From positions 186,001 through 250,000 of the forward strand of contig NZ_QNUX01000005.1 of assembly GCF_003312425.1 (NCBI RefSeq): a stretch of 64,000 nucleotides of DNA, read 5' to 3'. The stretch comes from Flavobacterium psychrolimnae. GTDB lineage: Bacteria; Bacteroidota; Bacteroidia; Flavobacteriales; Flavobacteriaceae. Below are positions 1 through 7,945 of this stretch, piece by piece. Each line of letters begins with the position of its first letter. Within the stretch, counting starts at the first letter, position 1. The notes under the pieces were generated by a model that saw nothing but the letters and a program-made list of their open reading frames with translations, did no database searches and had not been told where the DNA came from. The position numbers were made by a program, and so were the translations under genes.

Positions 1-44
1 TAGGGTTGCATTTTCCTTCCTTTCTTGTACTTGATTTTTCTCAT
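1..44 (-). CDS. possible 5' end of a gene leaving the window
   Basis: An ATG on the minus strand at 42-44 opens a frame that stays open to the window edge and reads MRKIKYKKGRKMQP. It would be divergent from the metalloprotease gene. Only 14 codons are visible, so no family can be named. The short basic N-terminus could belong to a secreted or outer-membrane protein, but that is a guess. Confidence 0.3.
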   Translation of the reverse strand, partial: MRKIKYKKGRKMQP

Positions 45-386
45 CCTAACTGATTTATGAAGTAATATTACGAAAAACTTTTACAAATAAATCGTTTTTC
101 AGCACTTTTGACATTCCATGAAATGAAAAAATATTGCTTTATTTACTCCTTAAAAAATGCAAAGGTAACACGAAATAGTAATTCCTTTCATGAGAAAAAT
201 CATATTGCCCCAATGAGAAATAAATACTCAACGAATGTTAATTTTTGTTAATTATTTAAAAATGTATTTCTAAGTACTCTATTTTTCAAAATATATCAAT
301 AGATTTGAAGATTGATGGTAAATAAATAGAAGATTCTCCTATTTATTTGCTAAAAACTAATTATTAACCATTATATGTTGTACTAC
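45..386. other. AT-rich intergenic region, no gene seen
   Basis: This stretch of about 340 bases lies between a possible divergent gene start and the metalloprotease gene. It is very AT-rich and has no convincing ORF, RNA gene or strong hairpin. It presumably holds promoters for both sides, but no clean TAnnTTTG box could be assigned. Confidence 0.5.
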
Positions 387-2948
387 ATGTTAAAAAAAAA
401 ACTAACCCTAATTATTGTATTTCTGTTAATTTTTTCGGCTCCGGAGACATTTGCCCAGAGCAGAAAGAAAAGAAAAGCAGATAAAAATGCTGTTGCCAAA
501 GTAGAGACCAAGGCAAATGATGCTAAAAAAGAACCTAAACCGTACAAGAAAGTAATTGATTCAACTGCAGTTACTCAAAGAGGATTAATCGACGTCCATA
601 AAATAGACAACAAATACCTTTTTGAAATTCCGGATTCTATTTTAGGAAGTGAAATGATGACCATAACCCGATATTCTAAAACTCCGGCCGGAGGAGGAAT
701 TTTTGGTGGAGAAGAAATCAACAGACAAGTCGTTCGTTGGGAAAAAGGTTTGAATAATAATATCTTATTGAGATCTATTACCTACGTTATTATGTCTCCG
801 GATGAAGACAAACCAATGGCTCAAGCGGTTAAAAATTCAACTTCAGATCCAATTATTGGAAATTATGATGTTCTGGCGTACAAAAAAGATGATGCTGGAA
901 AAATCACAGGTTATGTAGTTGATTTATCCACTACTTTCGATGCTGATGTTCAAACTTTTTCTTTGGATCCAATTAAAAAACAACTGTTAAACATTCAGAC
1001 GTTTCAAAAAGACAGATCTTTTATCTCAAAAGTAAGTAGTTTTCCAATAAACACTGAAATTAGAAGTGTAAAAACCTTTACGACAACACCACCAAAAATC
1101 AATACTTCACCTACACCAAAAATTGGAGTTGATTTGCCTTCGGCTTTAGATGCAGGGGTAATCACAGTGGAAATGAATACTTCTATGATTTTATTGCCAA
1201 AAAATCCGATGCGCAAAAGAGAATTTGATGCGCGTGTAGGATATTTTGCAAACCAATATGGTGTATTTGAAGAGGAATCTCAAAAATCAGATACCAAAGT
1301 ATTTGCAGTAAGATGGCGTTTAGAACCTAAATCTCCAGAAGACGCGCAAAAACAAAAAAAGGGTGAATTGATTGAGCCTTTGAAACCAATTGTATACTAC
1401 ATTGACCCGGCAACTCCGGAAAAATGGAAAAAATTCATCAAACAAGGTATTGACGATTGGCAAATTGCTTTTGAAGCAGCGGGTTGGAAAAATGCAATTC
1501 GTGGAGAATATTGGCCCGAAAATGATCCAACAATGAGTTTGGAAGATGCTCGTTTTTCTGTTTTAAGATACTTCGCAGCTGAGATTCAAAATGCATACGG
1601 TCCTAATATTCACGATCCCAGAAGTGGTGAAATATTAGAAAGCCACATTGGTTGGTATCACAATATCATGAGTCTTTTAAGAAACTGGTATTTGATTCAA
1701 ACTGCAGCGGTTGATCCAGCGGCAAGATCTAAAAAGTTTGATGACAAATTAATGGGAGAATTAATTCGTTTTGTTTCTTCTCATGAAGTTGGACACACGT
1801 TAGGATTGCGTCACAACATGGGTGCAAGTTCTGCCACTCCGGTTGAAAAACTGAGAGATAAGGATTACCAAGAGAAAAACGGACATACTTCGTCTATAAT
1901 GGATTATGCGCGTTTCAACTACGTTGCACAACCAGAAGATGGTGTTACGGCTTTGTTTCCAAGAATTGGAGATTATGACAAGTGGGCTATCAAATGGGGA
2001 TATTCTTATTTTGAAGACACTAAAAATGAAGCACAGGAAAAAGCTTTGTTGAATGAAATGACTAAGGAAGCATATAAAAACAATCGTTTGTGGTTTGGTT
2101 CTGAAACAAGTCCTTATGACCCAAGATACCAAACGGAAGATATTGGTGATAATGCAATGAGAGCTTCTGAATACGGAATTAAAAACCTGAAAAGAATACT
2201 TCCTAATTTATTAGAATGGACTAAAGAAGATGGTCAAAGTTATACTGAATTAGACGAGCTTTACAGCGCGCTTACAGGACAATTCAGAAGATATATGGGA
2301 CACGTAACTAAAAACGTGGGTGGAATTTATGATTCTCCAAAAACCTATGACATGGCTGGAAATCAATTTCAAGTGGTACCAAAAGGTATCCAAAAAGATG
2401 CTGTAGCGTTCTTGAATACACAATTATTCACTACACCAAAATGGTTGTTAGATCAAAACGTACTTTCAAAAATAAACCCGGAAAGTGGTGTTGAAGCTAT
2501 CAAAGGAATGCAGGATGCAACGTTGTCAAGTCTTATGGCAGGTGACAGAATGGTTCGCCTTTTAGAAACCTCAACTGTTAGTAAAGACAATTATTCTGTA
2601 GACGAATTAATGACTGATTTGAACAAAGGAATTTTCTCTGAATTGAAAAGCAATAGTTCAATTGATATGTACCGCAGAAACGTTCAAAAATTGTATGTAG
2701 ACAAATTGATTGAATTGCTTAAACCAGGCACTGCAACTGTAAGATCTGTTCCTGTTGGAGTTACGTATGGTTTCAATACAAGAAGAGTAAACTTAGCACA
2801 AACTGATTTACCTTCTATTGCAAGAGGCCAATTGAATGCATTAAAAAACGATTTAAAAATGTCTTCCGCCAGGATGTCAGACCGAATGAGTAAATATCAT
2901 GTACTCGATTTGATATCTAGAATTGGTGAAGCTTTAGATCCAAAATAG
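387..2948 (+). CDS. secreted zinc-dependent metalloprotease (DUF5117/DUF5118 type)
   Basis: This is a large exported metallopeptidase of the metzincin group. The zinc motif HEVGHTLGLRHN fits HExxHxxGxxH, with H466, E467, H470 and H476 counted from the ATG at 387. A Met-turn segment SIMDY follows near residue 505. The N-terminus MLKKKLTLIIVFLLIFSAP is a signal peptide, so the protein is periplasmic or surface-exposed. An in-frame ATG at 375 would add MLYY in front; the start at 387 puts the lysines directly before the hydrophobic core and is preferred. Length of about 853 residues is normal for this Bacteroidota family. The gene stands alone and ends in a strong terminator. Substrate unknown. 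Assignment rests on the motif and overall resemblance. Confidence 0.9.
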   Translation: MLKKKLTLIIVFLLIFSAPETFAQSRKKRKADKNAVAKVETKANDAKKEPKPYKKVIDSTAVTQRGLIDVHKIDNKYLFEIPDSILGSEMMTITRYSKTPAGGGIFGGEEINRQVVRWEKGLNNNILLRSITYVIMSPDEDKPMAQAVKNSTSDPIIGNYDVLAYKKDDAGKITGYVVDLSTTFDADVQTFSLDPIKKQLLNIQTFQKDRSFISKVSSFPINTEIRSVKTFTTTPPKINTSPTPKIGVDLPSALDAGVITVEMNTSMILLPKNPMRKREFDARVGYFANQYGVFEEESQKSDTKVFAVRWRLEPKSPEDAQKQKKGELIEPLKPIVYYIDPATPEKWKKFIKQGIDDWQIAFEAAGWKNAIRGEYWPENDPTMSLEDARFSVLRYFAAEIQNAYGPNIHDPRSGEILESHIGWYHNIMSLLRNWYLIQTAAVDPAARSKKFDDKLMGELIRFVSSHEVGHTLGLRHNMGASSATPVEKLRDKDYQEKNGHTSSIMDYARFNYVAQPEDGVTALFPRIGDYDKWAIKWGYSYFEDTKNEAQEKALLNEMTKEAYKNNRLWFGSETSPYDPRYQTEDIGDNAMRASEYGIKNLKRILPNLLEWTKEDGQSYTELDELYSALTGQFRRYMGHVTKNVGGIYDSPKTYDMAGNQFQVVPKGIQKDAVAFLNTQLFTTPKWLLDQNVLSKINPESGVEAIKGMQDATLSSLMAGDRMVRLLETSTVSKDNYSVDELMTDLNKGIFSELKSNSSIDMYRRNVQKLYVDKLIELLKPGTATVRSVPVGVTYGFNTRRVNLAQTDLPSIARGQLNALKNDLKMSSARMSDRMSKYHVLDLISRIGEALDPK

Positions 2949-2955
2949 TAAATTA

Positions 2956-2994
2956 AAAAGGGAAAATGTTCAAAAAACATTTTCCCTTTTTTTT
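2956..2994 (+). terminator. rho-independent terminator of the metalloprotease gene
   Basis: A 15-bp stem (AAAAGGGAAAATGTT at 2956-2970 pairing with 2977-2991) is closed by a six-base loop and followed by a run of T. It begins 8 bases after the stop codon. Confidence 0.9.
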
Positions 2995-3114
2995 GCGCTT
3001 TAATGAATGTTGGTTTATCATATGATTATGTGAAATGTACAAATGCAATTCATGGTTATTATGAAGTTTTTAAACACGCATTGAACAAACTAACAATGTA
3101 GATGTGCACGTTGT

Positions 3115-3138
3115 AGATACGCACTGCAGTGCGTATCT
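3115..3138. repeat. perfect 24-bp palindrome
   Basis: The half-site AGATACGCACTG is followed at once by its exact reverse complement. It sits in the intergenic space downstream of both the metalloprotease and the rhodopsin genes and has no T-run, so it does not look like a terminator. The form (GTAGANACGC...GCGTNTCTA) resembles short interspersed palindromes I recall from Flavobacteriaceae genomes. A related sequence lies at 5087-5110 on the other side of the rhodopsin/blh pair. Confidence 0.75.
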
Positions 3139-3143
3139 AAGTA

Positions 3144-3167
3144 AATAATAATAATAATAATAATAAT
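3144..3167. repeat. AAT trinucleotide microsatellite, 8 copies
   Basis: Eight perfect tandem AAT units lie between the palindrome and the next hairpin, in non-coding sequence. It may be length-variable between strains, but nothing shows a function. Confidence 0.85.
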
Positions 3168-3178
3168 TGAATAAAATT

Positions 3179-3209
3179 ACCCGACTTGTTTCAAAAACAG
3201 GTCGGGTAT
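3179..3209. terminator. hairpin, possible bidirectional terminator
   Basis: ACCCGACTTGTTT (3179-3191) pairs with AAACAGGTCGGGT (3197-3209) over 13 positions with one G-T wobble. T-rich sequence follows on both strands. It would back up termination from the metalloprotease side or the rhodopsin side. Confidence 0.65.
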
Positions 3210-3232
3210 TTTATTTCATTAAATGACACAAA

Positions 3233-3260
3233 AAAACCGGTCTATCGCTAGTCCGGTTTT
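3233..3260 (-). terminator. terminator of the rhodopsin gene
   Basis: AAAACCGG (3233-3240) pairs with CCGGTTTT (3253-3260). On the minus strand the stem is followed by a T-run. It lies 35 bases after the rhodopsin stop codon. Confidence 0.75.
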
Positions 3261-3295
3261 CCAATCAAAATATTAAAAAAAAATAAAAAAAGGAA

Positions 3296-4021
3296 TTAAT
3301 CTTTTTGAGATTTTACTGCTAAACTGTAGATTACTAATCCAAAACCAATTTTGTTAATCGCGTCAGCAATGTTGTACGCCACGTCAATATTACCTGCAGG
3401 AATAAATCCGTTGTACCATCCTGATGTTCCCATCATATATCCTAATGGATAAATTGACCATCCAACAAGGACGAACCAACATAAAATTTTGTGTGCTTTT
3501 TGAATTTCTCCACCAGCTGCTGCTGCAAGTTTTGAAGCTTCTCCCAGCCAAATCTCGTAAACAATAGCAAAGTAAGCAACTCCGGAAATGAATCCCCACA
3601 GCGCAGCGCTATCTGTAAATACTACTTCTCCGAAGTAACCTGTAACTAACATTATTATCGAATAAATAATCATTTTCCAAAGCAACGATTGCTTTGCTCC
3701 TGCTACTTTAAGTATCAGATAAAACTCTAAACACATCAACGGCACTGTAAGTACCCAGTCTACATAACGAAAGAATGTAGGCGACTCACCAAATGATGCC
3801 CAATAATCTCTCATGTAGAAATAATGTACTGCAGCTATAAAGGTAATTAAACCCGAAACAAGAACTGAAGTACGCCACTTTTTGTCAAACTGGCTCAAGG
3901 ATAAAAAGAAAAATGCTGAAGCGGCCATCATAGCCATACAGCCTACAAAGAAAGTAAACCCTACGTAATCCGTTGGGGATAATTTTCCGACTAATCCTGA
4001 AATAAACATAAAATTTGTCAT
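3296..4021 (-). CDS. proteorhodopsin, light-driven proton pump
   Basis: A seven-helix microbial rhodopsin of 241 residues. Helix C reads RYVDWVLTVPLMCLEFYLIL, which places D88, T92 and E99 at the proton acceptor, Thr and proton donor positions (the DTE motif of outward proton pumps, not the NDQ motif of sodium pumps). M96 occupies the spectral-tuning position (residue 105 in the gamma-proteobacterial reference); Leu or Met there goes with green absorption. H66 matches the conserved His that pairs with the acceptor. K224 in DAINKIGFG is the retinal Schiff-base lysine. All residues needed for pumping are present. It is divergent from the retinal-forming enzyme gene, and the 112-bp spacer carries paired inverted repeats that look like operators. 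It should add to the proton-motive force in light. Confidence 0.97.
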   Translation of the reverse strand: MTNFMFISGLVGKLSPTDYVGFTFFVGCMAMMAASAFFFLSLSQFDKKWRTSVLVSGLITFIAAVHYFYMRDYWASFGESPTFFRYVDWVLTVPLMCLEFYLILKVAGAKQSLLWKMIIYSIIMLVTGYFGEVVFTDSAALWGFISGVAYFAIVYEIWLGEASKLAAAAGGEIQKAHKILCWFVLVGWSIYPLGYMMGTSGWYNGFIPAGNIDVAYNIADAINKIGFGLVIYSLAVKSQKD

Positions 4022-4044
4022 AAATAAATAATTTAAATGGTTTT

Positions 4045-4076
4045 TTGTTTAATCAAATGTAGTAAAAGTTAAACAA
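4045..4076 (-). promoter_or_regulatory. inverted repeat TTGTTTAA-N16-TTAAACAA over the rhodopsin promoter
   Basis: TTGTTTAA at 4045-4052 and TTAAACAA at 4069-4076 form a perfect 8-bp inverted repeat with a 16-bp spacer. On the minus strand a TACATTTG box (4061-4054), matching the Bacteroidota -7 element TAnnTTTG, lies inside the repeat. No TTTG is found at the -33 position (ATTT instead). The predicted transcript would start about 26 bases before the rhodopsin ATG. A dimeric or tetrameric regulator is the natural reading, but no regulator gene lies in the window. Confidence 0.7.
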
Positions 4077-4089
4077 TAAAAAATCATTT

Positions 4090-4121
4090 TTGTTTAATAT
4101 TTTTTGACTAATTTTAAACAA
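4090..4121 (+). promoter_or_regulatory. second TTGTTTAA-N16-TTAAACAA repeat, upstream of blh
   Basis: TTGTTTAA at 4090-4097 and TTAAACAA at 4114-4121 repeat the same half-sites with the same 16-bp spacer as the copy at 4045-4076. The two centres are 45 bp apart. TAATTTTA at 4109-4116 is a near match to the -7 element, with ATTT 19 bp upstream, so the repeat lies across the presumed blh core promoter, 12 bases before the ATG. Confidence 0.65.
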
Positions 4122-4133
4122 TAATTAAAATTC

Positions 4134-5030
4134 ATGAAAAATTATTCAAATATTGTAATAGTAGCAAGCTTTTTCGGACTTTGGATGGATTCTTTTCTAT
4201 CGACAAAAATCCAAATAATGTTGGGTTTCTTCTTGATTTTCACTTTTGGAATACTGCATGGTGCCAACGATTTGCTTTTAATTCATAATATTAAAACCGT
4301 AAAACAATCCAATTCCTGGTTTAAAATACTCGGTTATTATGTGGTAGTGGTTTTAACAGGTGCTTTGTTGTTTTATACAATTCCTCAAGTGGCGTTACTA
4401 TTATTCATACTTGTAAGCGCCTATCATTTTGGCGAACAGCAATGGCAAGATGTATTGGAAGCTTTACCGAAATGGTTCCAAATGGCATTTCAATTTTTAT
4501 ACGGATTTATTATCTTACAGTTACTATTTGTTTTTCACTCCGGTGAAGTACAAAGTATTATTGTAAACATCGCCAATATTAATATTCCAAGTCAATACTT
4601 TGTGTTGCTTTTGCAAATTTCATCAATTGCTTTTATTGGCTTAAGTACCTATTTGTATTGGAAATCAGAAAAAATTAGAAAAAAACTACTTTTAGAATTC
4701 TTTTATTTGATTCTCTTTGCAATCCTTTTCAAGTCATCGAGTCTGATTTGGGGATTTGCTATTTATTTTGTTTTATGGCACAGTATTCCTTCGATAATTG
4801 ACCAGATTAAATTTCTAAATGGTTCCTTTTCATTAAAATATTTTGTTGATTATTGTAAAGCGGCAGGGATTTATTGGTTGATATCTATAGTAGGAATTAC
4901 ATTGATCTATTATATGTGTAAAGAGAAACAACTTTTTAATGCTTTGTTTTTCTCCTTTTTGGCCGCCATAACTTTTCCTCATGCGTTAGTGATTACTAAT
5001 ATGTTTGGCACAAAACAGACTAAAAAATAG
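4134..5030 (+). CDS. blh: Brp/Blh family beta-carotene 15,15'-dioxygenase
   Basis: This integral membrane enzyme cleaves beta-carotene into two retinal molecules, the chromophore of rhodopsin. The 298-residue protein is strongly hydrophobic with about eight membrane segments. The conserved metal-ligand histidines of the family are visible: H42 in LHGANDLLLI, H98 in AYHFGEQQW, H216 in VLWHSIPS and H283 in FPHALVI. It is divergent from the proteorhodopsin gene, the standard linkage for this pair. No carotenoid genes (crtB, crtI, crtY) are in the window, so beta-carotene must be made from another locus. The start at 4134 is the only ATG before the first membrane segment. Confidence 0.93.
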   Translation: MKNYSNIVIVASFFGLWMDSFLSTKIQIMLGFFLIFTFGILHGANDLLLIHNIKTVKQSNSWFKILGYYVVVVLTGALLFYTIPQVALLLFILVSAYHFGEQQWQDVLEALPKWFQMAFQFLYGFIILQLLFVFHSGEVQSIIVNIANINIPSQYFVLLLQISSIAFIGLSTYLYWKSEKIRKKLLLEFFYLILFAILFKSSSLIWGFAIYFVLWHSIPSIIDQIKFLNGSFSLKYFVDYCKAAGIYWLISIVGITLIYYMCKEKQLFNALFFSFLAAITFPHALVITNMFGTKQTKK

Positions 5031-5039
5031 AAACACATA

Positions 5040-5073
5040 AAAAAAACCGTTCACCAATGGCGAACGGTTTTCT
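5040..5073. terminator. bidirectional terminator between blh and dnaK
   Basis: AAAACCGTTC (5043-5052) pairs with GAACGGTTTT (5062-5071). The minus-strand copy ends in a long T-run, the plus-strand copy in a short one. It serves the converging blh and dnaK genes. Confidence 0.85.
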
Positions 5074-5086
5074 AAATTAACAATAA

Positions 5087-5110
5087 AGACGGACAACAGT
5101 CCGTCTCTAC
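5087..5110. repeat. short palindrome related to the one at 3115-3138
   Basis: AGACGGAC (5087-5094) and GTCCGTCT (5099-5106) form a perfect 8-bp stem with a four-base loop, followed by CTAC. The right edge CGTCTCTAC resembles the GTAGA...TCTAC ends of the palindrome at 3115-3138. It lies between a terminator and the dnaK stop codon. Confidence 0.55.
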
Positions 5111-5119
5111 GGGAAATTA

Positions 5120-7006
5120 TTATTTTACTTCTTCGAATTCAACGTCTTCAACATTGTCTCCTTGAGCAGCATCCCCTTGAGGTTGTGCTTCACCTTGACC
5201 TTGTTCTCCTTGAGCATACATCGCTTCAGTTGCTTTTTTCCAAGCAGCGTTGATGTTGTCAAGAGCAGTTTGAATTGCAGGAATGTCTTGAGATTGGTGC
5301 GCCATTCTCAATTCAGTTAATGCATATTCTACAGCAACTTTGTTTTCATCAGATAATTTAGAACCTAATTCTTTCAATTGAGTTTCAGTTTGGAAGATCA
5401 TTCCATCAGCTTCGTTCAATTTTTCTGCTCTTTCTCTTAAAAGTTTGTCAGAATCAGCATTAGCTTCTGCATCTTTTTTCATTCTTTCGATTTCTTCAGC
5501 TGTTAATCCAGAAGAAGCTTCGATACGAATATCGTGAGATTTTCCAGTTCCTTTATCAGTTGCAGAAACTTTGATGATACCATTAGCATCAATATCAAAA
5601 GTTACTTCAATTTGTGGAACACCTCTTGGAGCTGGTGGAATACCATCTAAATGGAAACGACCGATAGTTTTGTTGTCAACTGCCATAGCTCTGTCTCCTT
5701 GTAAAACGTGGATTTCAACTGTTGGTTGAGAATCTGCAGCTGTAGAGAAAACTTGAGATTTTTTAGTTGGAATAGTTGTGTTAGACTCAATTAATTTAGT
5801 CAAAACACCACCCATAGTTTCGATACCTAAAGATAAAGGTGTAACGTCAAGTAACAATACATCTTTTACATCTCCAGAAAGAACTCCACCTTGAATAGCT
5901 GCTCCAATTGCAACAACCTCATCAGGGTTAACTCCTTTAGATGCTTTTTTACCAAAGAATTTTTCAACTTCTTCAGCAATTCTTGGCATACGAGTAGAAC
6001 CTCCAACCAAGATAACTTCGTCAATATCAGAAACAGTTAAACCTGCATCTTTCAACGCTTTAGCAACTGGTGCCATAGAACGTTTTACTAATGAATCAGT
6101 TAATTTTTCAAATTGAGCTCTAGTTAATTTTTTAACTAAGTGTTTTGGTCCTGAAGCCGTAGCAGTTACGTATGGCAAGTTGATTTCAGTTTCAGCAGAA
6201 GAAGACAATTCAATTTTTGCTTTCTCAGCAGCTTCTTTCAAACGTTGCAATGACATTGGATCAAGACGTAAGTCAATACCTTCTTCAGCTTTAAATTCGT
6301 CAGCTAACCAGTCAATAATTTCGTGGTCAAAATCATCTCCACCTAAGTGAGTATCTCCGTTTGTAGACAATACTTCAAAAACTCCGTCTCCTAATTCAAG
6401 AACAGAAATATCAAATGTACCTCCACCTAAATCGTAAACAGCAATTTTTTGATCTTTACCTTTTTTATCTAAACCGTAAGCAAGTGCAGCTGCAGTTGGT
6501 TCGTTGATAATACGCATTACTTTAAGACCTGCAATTTCACCCGCTTCTTTCGTAGCTTGACGTTGTGCATCATTAAAGTAAGCTGGAACAGTAATAACTG
6601 CTTCAGTAACAGTTTGACCTAAATAGTCTTCAGCTGTTTTTTTCATTTTTTGAAGTGTCATAGCTGACAATTCCTGAGCAGTGTATAAACGACCATCAAT
6701 ATCCACACGTGGAGTATTGTTGTCCCCTTTTACTACTGAATAAGAAACTCTTTTTGCTTCAGCTGTAATTTCTGAAAAAGAGTGACCCATAAAACGTTTG
6801 ATAGAAGCAATAGTCTTAGTTGGATTAGTTACCGCTTGTCTTTTAGCAGGATCTCCTACTTTAATCTCTCCACCTTCAACAAAAGCGATGATAGATGGTG
6901 TTGTTCTTTTTCCTTCTGCATTAGGAATAACAACTGCTTCATTACCTTCCATTACAGAAACACAAGAGTTGGTCGTACCTAAATCAATTCCGATTATTTT
7001 ACCCAT
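5120..7006 (-). CDS. dnaK: molecular chaperone DnaK (Hsp70)
   Basis: ATP-dependent cytoplasmic chaperone of 628 residues. The actin-like ATPase domain starts with [16 protein letters not shown] and contains [26 protein letters not shown]. The substrate domain begins after the linker [16 protein letters not shown]. The C-terminal tail is Gln/Gly-rich and ends [10 protein letters not shown], as usual in bacterial DnaK. Neither grpE nor dnaJ is adjacent, so the gene is transcribed alone. A sigma54-like promoter lies about 45 bases before the ATG, with repeated TGTCA boxes further upstream. Confidence 0.99.
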   Translation of the reverse strand: MGKIIGIDLGTTNSCVSVMEGNEAVVIPNAEGKRTTPSIIAFVEGGEIKVGDPAKRQAVTNPTKTIASIKRFMGHSFSEITAEAKRVSYSVVKGDNNTPRVDIDGRLYTAQELSAMTLQKMKKTAEDYLGQTVTEAVITVPAYFNDAQRQATKEAGEIAGLKVMRIINEPTAAALAYGLDKKGKDQKIAVYDLGGGTFDISVLELGDGVFEVLSTNGDTHLGGDDFDHEIIDWLADEFKAEEGIDLRLDPMSLQRLKEAAEKAKIELSSSAETEINLPYVTATASGPKHLVKKLTRAQFEKLTDSLVKRSMAPVAKALKDAGLTVSDIDEVILVGGSTRMPRIAEEVEKFFGKKASKGVNPDEVVAIGAAIQGGVLSGDVKDVLLLDVTPLSLGIETMGGVLTKLIESNTTIPTKKSQVFSTAADSQPTVEIHVLQGDRAMAVDNKTIGRFHLDGIPPAPRGVPQIEVTFDIDANGIIKVSATDKGTGKSHDIRIEASSGLTAEEIERMKKDAEANADSDKLLRERAEKLNEADGMIFQTETQLKELGSKLSDENKVAVEYALTELRMAHQSQDIPAIQTALDNINAAWKKATEAMYAQGEQGQGEAQPQGDAAQGDNVEDVEFEEVK

Positions 7007-7061
7007 TTTTAATATATTTAATTTTATTGTATACTTGTTTTAATGACTCGAAGTCGATAAG

Positions 7062-7076
7062 TCAATCTTTGTGCCA
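7062..7076 (-). promoter_or_regulatory. sigma54-like -24/-12 promoter of dnaK
   Basis: The minus strand reads TTGGCACAAAGATTGA. It fits the RpoN consensus TGGCAC-N5-TTGC at every fixed base except the last C. The -24 part is 7071-7076 and the -12 part 7062-7065. The predicted start of transcription, near 7050, gives a leader of about 45 bases before the dnaK ATG. No good TAnnTTTG box is visible in the same interval. Sequence match only. Confidence 0.55.
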
Positions 7077-7097
7077 ATACAAAATGGCCTATTAAAT

Positions 7098-7144
7098 TGT
7101 CAGTTTATGTTAAAATTGGCGGAAAAAAATCTGACAAGATGACA
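7098..7144 (-). promoter_or_regulatory. three TGTCA boxes upstream of the dnaK promoter
   Basis: On the plus strand TGTCAG is at 7098-7103, CTGACA at 7131-7136 and TGACA at 7140-7144. The first two form a perfect 6-bp inverted repeat with a 27-bp spacer; the third is a direct repeat of the second. They lie 22 to 68 bp upstream of the -24 element, where an activator could bind. Function is inferred. Confidence 0.4.
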
Positions 7145-7186
7145 TTTTAGAGGGTTTGTCATTCTGGCGGAAGTCGAAATATGGAG

Positions 7187-7260
7187 CTACTTCCTGCTCT
7201 CCGCTGTATCCACGCCCAAAAGCGTGGGATGCCGCTGCGATCCGGGCTAGGGCATTTGAG
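7187..7260. repeat. REP-like interspersed repeat element
   Basis: This GC-rich stretch differs sharply from its AT-rich surroundings. It has an imperfect hairpin (ATCCACGC at 7208-7215, GCGTGGGAT at 7221-7229) between conserved-looking arms CTTCCTGCTCTCCGCT and GCCGCTGCGATCCGGGCTA. I recall very similar arms around variable hairpins in intergenic regions of many Flavobacterium genomes. A minus-strand reading frame of about 74 codons across it is not treated as a gene. Confidence 0.6.
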
Positions 7261-7282
7261 ATTTCAATGCAATCTTTTGGAA

Positions 7283-7930
7283 TTAGGAATTTCCATCGAT
7301 ACTTTGATGAAAATCTAATTTGATTAGCTCCCAAGATTTATCCAATAAACACATCGGGTCAAAATCTAAATCAGCTGATTCAAAATTTACAAATTGACTT
7401 TTAATATTGATACAATCAGTATAAGGATAACGTTTTTCATAGAACGAAATCATTTCATCAATAGGAACCTTATCAAGATAATAATGCAAATCCCAAAAAT
7501 CTTTTTTTCGGCCACCTCTTAGAACAACATCTAATTTCATGGCTATAATTTCATTTTCAGAAGCCATACGTATGCAATCATTTTCTATCTCATCGAAAAT
7601 AAAATCATCTGTGTAATACAAGTCTACTTTAATTAATTCGCTTTCAGAATATCCTATTTCAAAATAGGTCCCAAACGAAACATTATCAAGATTCCTAGAA
7701 AGACAAAAAGGATATTTATTTTCCAGAAAACTTCTAATTTCTTTAAAATCAATCGAACCATAATCCGCAGCTGTAAACAAATCAATATCAACCGATATTC
7801 TATGACCAATTTGCAAGCTTAAAGCAGTTCCTCCAACCAATCTAAAGGGCGAAAATAATGGTTCAATCATCAAATCGATAAGAATCTCTTTGAGCAATGG
7901 CGAAACGGTATTCCAGTGCAATTTTTCCAT
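7283..7930 (-). CDS. AbiEii/AbiGii-family nucleotidyltransferase toxin
   Basis: Toxin half of a type IV-like toxin-antitoxin or abortive-infection module, 215 residues. The nucleotidyltransferase core is intact: GGTALSLQIGHRISVDIDLF gives the GG motif at residues 33-34 and metal-binding D48 and D50; KVDLYY supplies D103. K132 and the RGGRKKDFWDLHYYL segment with D144 and D147 match the C-terminal motif. Family members transfer nucleotides to cellular targets such as tRNA; the target here is not evident. The gene lies 15 bases behind an XRE-type regulator in the same direction, so the pair is an operon with antitoxin first. No inactivating change is visible. Confidence 0.88.
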   Translation of the reverse strand: MEKLHWNTVSPLLKEILIDLMIEPLFSPFRLVGGTALSLQIGHRISVDIDLFTAADYGSIDFKEIRSFLENKYPFCLSRNLDNVSFGTYFEIGYSESELIKVDLYYTDDFIFDEIENDCIRMASENEIIAMKLDVVLRGGRKKDFWDLHYYLDKVPIDEMISFYEKRYPYTDCINIKSQFVNFESADLDFDPMCLLDKSWELIKLDFHQSIDGNS

Positions 7931-7945
7931 TCTTCTATTTTTCTA

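Noticed and set aside
3390..3599. Frame overlapping the rhodopsin gene on the same strand
   Set aside because: A shadow frame within a strongly supported gene, no promoter or family.
7110..7334. Minus-strand 74-codon frame over the REP-like element
   Set aside because: It overlaps the toxin gene end and consists mainly of repeat DNA; the predicted peptide has no family character.
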